The notes under the pieces are model-generated. The model had not been told where the DNA came from, did not search any database, and saw nothing but the letters and a program-made list of their open reading frames with translations. Of a DNA stretch of 64,000 nt, positions 59,813 to 64,000 are shown one piece after another. Made by a program: the position numbers and the translations under genes. The stretch's first letter is position 1. Each line of letters opens with the position of its first letter. Origin of the DNA: Mytilisepta virgata (Eukaryota > Mollusca > Bivalvia > Mytilida > Mytilidae); contig CM051521.1 of assembly GCA_028015205.1 (NCBI GenBank), positions 123,512,614 through 123,576,613 of the forward strand. Direction: 5' to 3'.

Positions 59813-60531
59813 AGTCTAAGATCATTCTAGTGACATATTAATATCCAATCTTAGATCATTCTACTGACATATTAATATCCAGTCTTAGATCATTCTACTG
59901 ACATATTAATATCCAGTCATCATCATTCTAGTGACATAATAATATTTAGTCTTAGATCATTCTAGTGACATATTAATTTCCAGTCTTAGATCAGTCTAGT
60001 GACATATTAATATCAAGTCTTAGATCATTCTACTGACATATTAATATCCAGTCTTAGATCATTATAGTGACATATTAATATCCAGTCTTAGATCATTCTA
60101 GTGACTTATTAATATCCAGTCTTAGATCGTTATAGTGACATATTAATATCCAGTCTTAGATCATTCTAGTGACATATTAATATCCAGTCTTAGATCATTA
60201 TAGTGACATATTAATATCCAGTCTTAGATCATTCTAGTGACTTATTAATATCCAGTCTTAGATCGTTTTAGTGACATAATTAATATCCAGTCTTAGATCA
60301 TTCTAGTGACATATTAATATCCAGTCTTAGATCATTCTAGTGACATATTAATATCCAGTCTTAAATCATTCTATTGACATATTAATATCTAGTCTTAGAT
60401 CATTATAGTGACATATTAATATCCAGTCTTAGATCCTTCTATTGACATATTAATATCTAGTCTTAGATCATTATAGTGACATATTAATATCCAGTCTTAG
60501 ATCATTCTAGTGACATATTAATATCCAGTCT
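59813..60531. repeat. 34-bp minisatellite, about 21 copies
   Basis: Unit AGATCATTCTAGTGACATAT then TAATATCCAGTCTT. Variants with GTGACTTATT are spaced 136 bp (four units), showing a higher-order duplication. Each unit holds the self-complementary ATATTAATAT. The array starts degenerate at 59813 and stops abruptly at 60531. Confidence 0.93.
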
Positions 60532-61197
60532 GTATATAATTGGTCAAATTTATCCCCAGTTAGTTGATTCAACTAAAATGAGGAGGACGGTAACAGATAT
60601 TTGAGACTGTGTATGCAACTACCCGTATATATTACTATCGAGGCCCCTGAAAAGTTTTTTCAAGTAGCTGTATGAAATTGTAAAAGTAGCAGTCACCTGG
60701 CTGTATATTGTAGGAAAACTTTTGCTTCAGTAGGTGCCTGACACAGAGTAGCTGGTGGAAATCTGATTCTGATTTTTTCTTGAAACCACTAGGTACCTAG
60801 ATCAGGTTCCTAATAATCAATTAGGCTTCACAAGATAACTTTGTATTTTAGTGCCACAAATTGATAGGATTCTCTATATGAATAGATCAATATCAAGAAA
60901 TAGGTCACTGTGATCAGAATTTCTCTATTCATTGATTTTAAGTTTTCTATCTTTACTTTAATTAAGTACAACTGTATTAGTGGAAGCATAATATAAACTT
61001 ATGTAGAAATGATGCTTATTAAGTGGGTGACTATTTAGACAAAAGAATTTCATGTTGACTTATATATTGACCTACATTTCATGCTCCATTGATATCGATT
61101 TTGACATCTAGCATTTATAAAAAAATTCCGTTAACTTAAAATTCCTGATATTTTAAAGTTACCTTTAAGTCCTTAGATAATAATACATTTACTATAT
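60532..61197 (+). other. Spacer, nothing recognised
   Basis: AT-rich sequence between the minisatellite and the TTAA-type MITE. Confidence 0.4.
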
Positions 61198-61468
61198 TTG
61201 AGGTATCCAGACTCTAATAGATTATGATCGTAAATTATATTTCTTTTTGACGGGAAATGATTTTAACAAAAATTTGAATGCAGTGATTATGTAGATAAAT
61301 CTATCTCAAGTTGAATTTCACTTCGTTGTTTGTATGCGGTATCTATAAAATTAAATTAGATATATCCGAAGTTTGCTGATAATCGGTAAGGTTATTGGCA
61401 TTACATTGTATTGAACATTTGGGACACCTTGAAGAATCATATGGTGATCTATTGTCCGTATACCTTAA
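61198..61468. mobile_element. TTAA-type MITE, copy 2
   Basis: The left end TTGAGGTATCCAGACTCTAA and right end TTGTCCGTATACCTTAA are degenerate versions of the termini at 36940-37217. The interiors align throughout (for example TTCTTTTTGAC, TCTCAAGTTGAA, CACTTCGTTGTTTGTATGC). It is older than copy 1 because its termini no longer match perfectly. Confidence 0.7.
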
Positions 61469-62309
61469 TTCTGATAACTCCTTATTATCTCAAATTAAAT
61501 TTTACTATCCCGAACAAATCTGAGAAAATAAGAGTCAACTGTGGCTTAGTATTTTAATATCCAAGTTCTTGTTTAGTTTAGATTCTTAAATTTATTATTA
61601 TATCTATACCAGGTTCATTTTTAACGGAGATACTGTAGCATACTCCATATTGTTTATTTTTAAAAAAAAATTTATGACTTTAAAAATATGATAGAAATAT
61701 TTGACATATTAATATTTATATTTGATTATACTGCTGATCTGGTATGTCAATATTTACAGTCGGCTCAAAAACACGTAATGTAAACATTAAATAGTGAATG
61801 TTGAATATATTAATCGGAAAAGAAAATAAGCAATGGGGCGGTGTTCTATATCAGTATACTCTTTTCAGTGGAAATTTGAACCGTGTTAGATTGTGATGCA
61901 ATTGCAGTATTGACATTGTTATTATAATGTTGTTTAAACACAGTCGGAAAATTATGTATAAATATATATATAAATACAAAACAGCCTTGGTCTTGTTTGT
62001 GCTTGTGTTTGGTTGTTGTTAGTCAGAGTATTTGAAGCCAGGTCTTTTTTTTGTATGTGAAATAAAATACTCAAAGAGTTTTTTAAAAAAGTTTATACTA
62101 TCTGTAATCACAATTAAACAAATGTAACCGTATATATATATGTATATGGTTGTTTGTTTTATTAAATAAAACGTTTAAAAAAGGATTTGATGAATGGGTA
62201 ATCCTTGTGTACTTGTGATCCTGTAGATTCATTATTTTTTATATAAAATTACAAAATATGTGTCAAGTAAACAACTTGTAGTCAATGTGATTTGGATAGG
62301 ACAAATCAT
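61469..62309 (+). other. Spacer, nothing recognised
   Basis: AT-rich, with a TATATATATGTATATGG stretch near 62130. No exon was found. Confidence 0.4.
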
Positions 62310-63225
62310 TTATGTATCCTTGAACCAACCCTACCCAACGCCAATTTTCCAAAAAAAAAAAACAAACAGAGAGAATAGATTTCATAAACACATTTAACAC
62401 AGAGCTGGTGTCCTTGAAACCCACCCTCCTCCTAAATGCCAATCTTCAAAATAAAAAAACCACCCCACCCAACCTAATAAAAGAGAAAGAGAGAATAGGT
62501 TTCATAAACACATTTAACACATAGAAGGTGTCCTTGAACCCCTCCCTCCTCCCTAAATGCCAATTTTCAACATAAAAAAACAACCCACCCAACCTAAAAA
62601 AATAGACAGAGAGAATCGGTTTCACAAACACATTTAAACAGAGAAGGTGTCCTTGAACCACCCCCTCCTCCCCAAACGCCAATCTTCAAGTTAAAAAAAA
62701 ACCCACTCAACCTAAACAATTTTAAGAGAGAATAGGTTTCACAAACACATTTTATAAACAGAGAAGGTGTCCTTGAACAACCCCTTCCCCCCAAATGCCA
62801 ATCTTCAAAATAAAAAAACAACCCACCCAACCTAAAAAAAAGAGACAGTGAGAATAGGTTTCATAAACACATAAAAACAGAGAAGGTGTCCTTGAACCCT
62901 CCTCCCCAAACGCCAATCTCCAAAATAAAAAAACAACCCACCCAACCTAAAAAAAATAGACAGAGAGAATAGGTTTCACAAACACATTTAAACAGAGAAG
63001 ATGTCCTTGAACAACCCCCCTACTCCCCAAATGCCAATCTTCAAGTTAAAAACCCACTCAACCTAAAAAAATTACAGAGAGAATAGGTTTCATAAACACA
63101 TTTAACACAGAGAAGGTGTCCTTGAACCCTCCTCCCCAAACGCCAATCTAAATAAAAAAAATAAAAAAACAACCCACCCAACCTAAAAAAATAGACAGAG
63201 AGAATAGGTTTCATAAATACATTTA
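62310..63225. repeat. Minisatellite of 114-120 bp, about 8 copies
   Basis: Units contain GTGTCCTTGAACC, a C-rich block, AA(A/C)GCCAATCTTCAA, poly(A), ACCCACCCAACCTA and GAGAATAGGTTTCATAAACA. Unit starts fall near 62408, 62528, 62647, 62767, 62886, 63000 and 63114. Open frames on the minus strand over this block are due to the repeat. Confidence 0.92.
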
Positions 63226-63384
63226 AATTATTCTTTATTCAGCATCAAATATATGGTCATGTACAACTGGTAAAGCCATACAGATGACACTATTTTTTAT
63301 TTCTCATTGAAAGATGTTTTTTTTAACAAAATTAACTATGATGCATTTGGATCTAGAGGAATTACTTTTCTAGTTATATTTTGT
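63226..63384 (+). other. Short AT-rich spacer
   Basis: Nothing recognised between the two tandem repeats. Confidence 0.4.
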
Positions 63385-63572
63385 AACAAGATTTCTGATT
63401 AAAGAATATAACTAGAAATAACAACAGATTTTTGATTACAGAATATAACTAGAAATAACAACATATTTTTGATTACAGAATATAACTAGAAATAACAACA
63501 GATTTTTGATTACAGAATATAACTAGAAATAACAACAGATTTTTGATTACAGAATATAAATAGAAAAAATCA
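63385..63572. repeat. 37-bp tandem repeat, about 5 copies
   Basis: Unit AGAATATAACTAGAAATAAC then AACAGATTTTTGATTAC. Copies are nearly identical except the first and last. Confidence 0.92.
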
Positions 63573-64000
63573 AAATTTTACTTGTTGTGATCTTCATCTT
63601 GTTACATTTTTATTTTTTTTTAAATAGGGCAGTAATTTCTGAATTTACAATATATAAATGTAAATTGGTCCAAATAAAAGATTGAATGAGTCTATAAAAT
63701 GTATAATAATTGTGTGTATTTTAGTAACATCAGTCAATATTATATGACATAACGAGAAGAATACATGCCTTGTATTGTCTGTATTTAGTTGATAATTATT
63801 TTTGGTCAGATATTAAACATGCCAACAGCCATTTTTAATGCAGCGTCAATTAAGTAGGATTGATTTTGTACATAGAATCCAATATTAATTGTATGAGAAT
63901 CAATATCGGTAATGTTGAACAACGTAACAAAACACAATCACGTATTGTACGATAACAAATACACTGTAAATATAGACAAATGTTCTTGATCGTAGTAAAA
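63573..64000 (+). other. Right edge of window, AT-rich
   Basis: No exon is visible. The shared downstream exon of the plus-strand gene is expected to the right of this window. Confidence 0.4.

Noticed and set aside
62446..62830. Minus-strand frames of about 78 codons
   Set aside because: They are translations of the 114-120 bp minisatellite.

Overview
The window looks like nuclear DNA of a marine bivalve mollusc, possibly a mytilid. It is strongly AT-rich, has large introns with GTAAGT/GTRAGT donors and no operons, and carries repeat families I associate with bivalve genomes: tRNA-derived SINEs, the 'AGCTCACCTGGCC...' family that ends in a hairpin, and CAGTG/CAGGG-ended MITEs. No species call is possible from sequence alone. 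All gene models are read by eye from reading frame, splice-site quality and intron phase. No homology search was possible.

Two protein-coding loci are supported and they diverge. (1) A minus-strand gene with three coding exons: 19360-18378, 12017-11804 and 9934-9869. The junction phases agree (2, then 0) and give a 420-residue protein. It has an N-myristoylation-type start (MGACYS), a DSGIES motif, a long Ser-rich low-complexity body and a short C-terminal coiled-coil. I do not recognise the family. The 3' end of its second exon is the first unit of a roughly 30-copy, 52-bp tandem array at about 10310-11846, and most copies duplicate the splice donor. (2) A plus-strand gene whose common body lies beyond the right edge. 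Only alternative 5' coding exons are visible: 32323-32427 and 38287-38427 (both phase 0) can splice to 42161-42222, while 54653-54942 and 58560-58639 are independent starts. The last three exons all leave phase 2, as expected of alternative first exons feeding one downstream exon. A weaker candidate with the same phase lies at 37561-37640. Between the two loci, near 26.8 kb, are ETS- and E2F-like sites that may mark a promoter.

The rest is introns, spacer and repeats. 1-9.1 kb: AT-rich DNA with small tandem repeats, a foldback and a MITE-interrupted tandem region. 9.1-9.8 kb: a complete Helentron/HINE-like element just past the stop codon of gene 1. 20.8-23.5 kb: an old relative of that element carrying a SINE. 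27-28.3 kb: a palindrome, a SINE and a nested foldback. 31.8-42 kb: hammerhead-like motif, hAT-like and TTAA-type MITEs, and a LINE 3' end. 42.7-52.1 kb: a SINE and a dense HINE-like complex with nested and tandem copies. 55-64 kb: element remnants, a large foldback, a second TTAA-type MITE and three minisatellites.

The most interesting signal is the splice-donor-bearing minisatellite in gene 1. Each unit contains a potential 27-nt, frame-preserving microexon between an acceptor-like AG and a GTAAGT donor.
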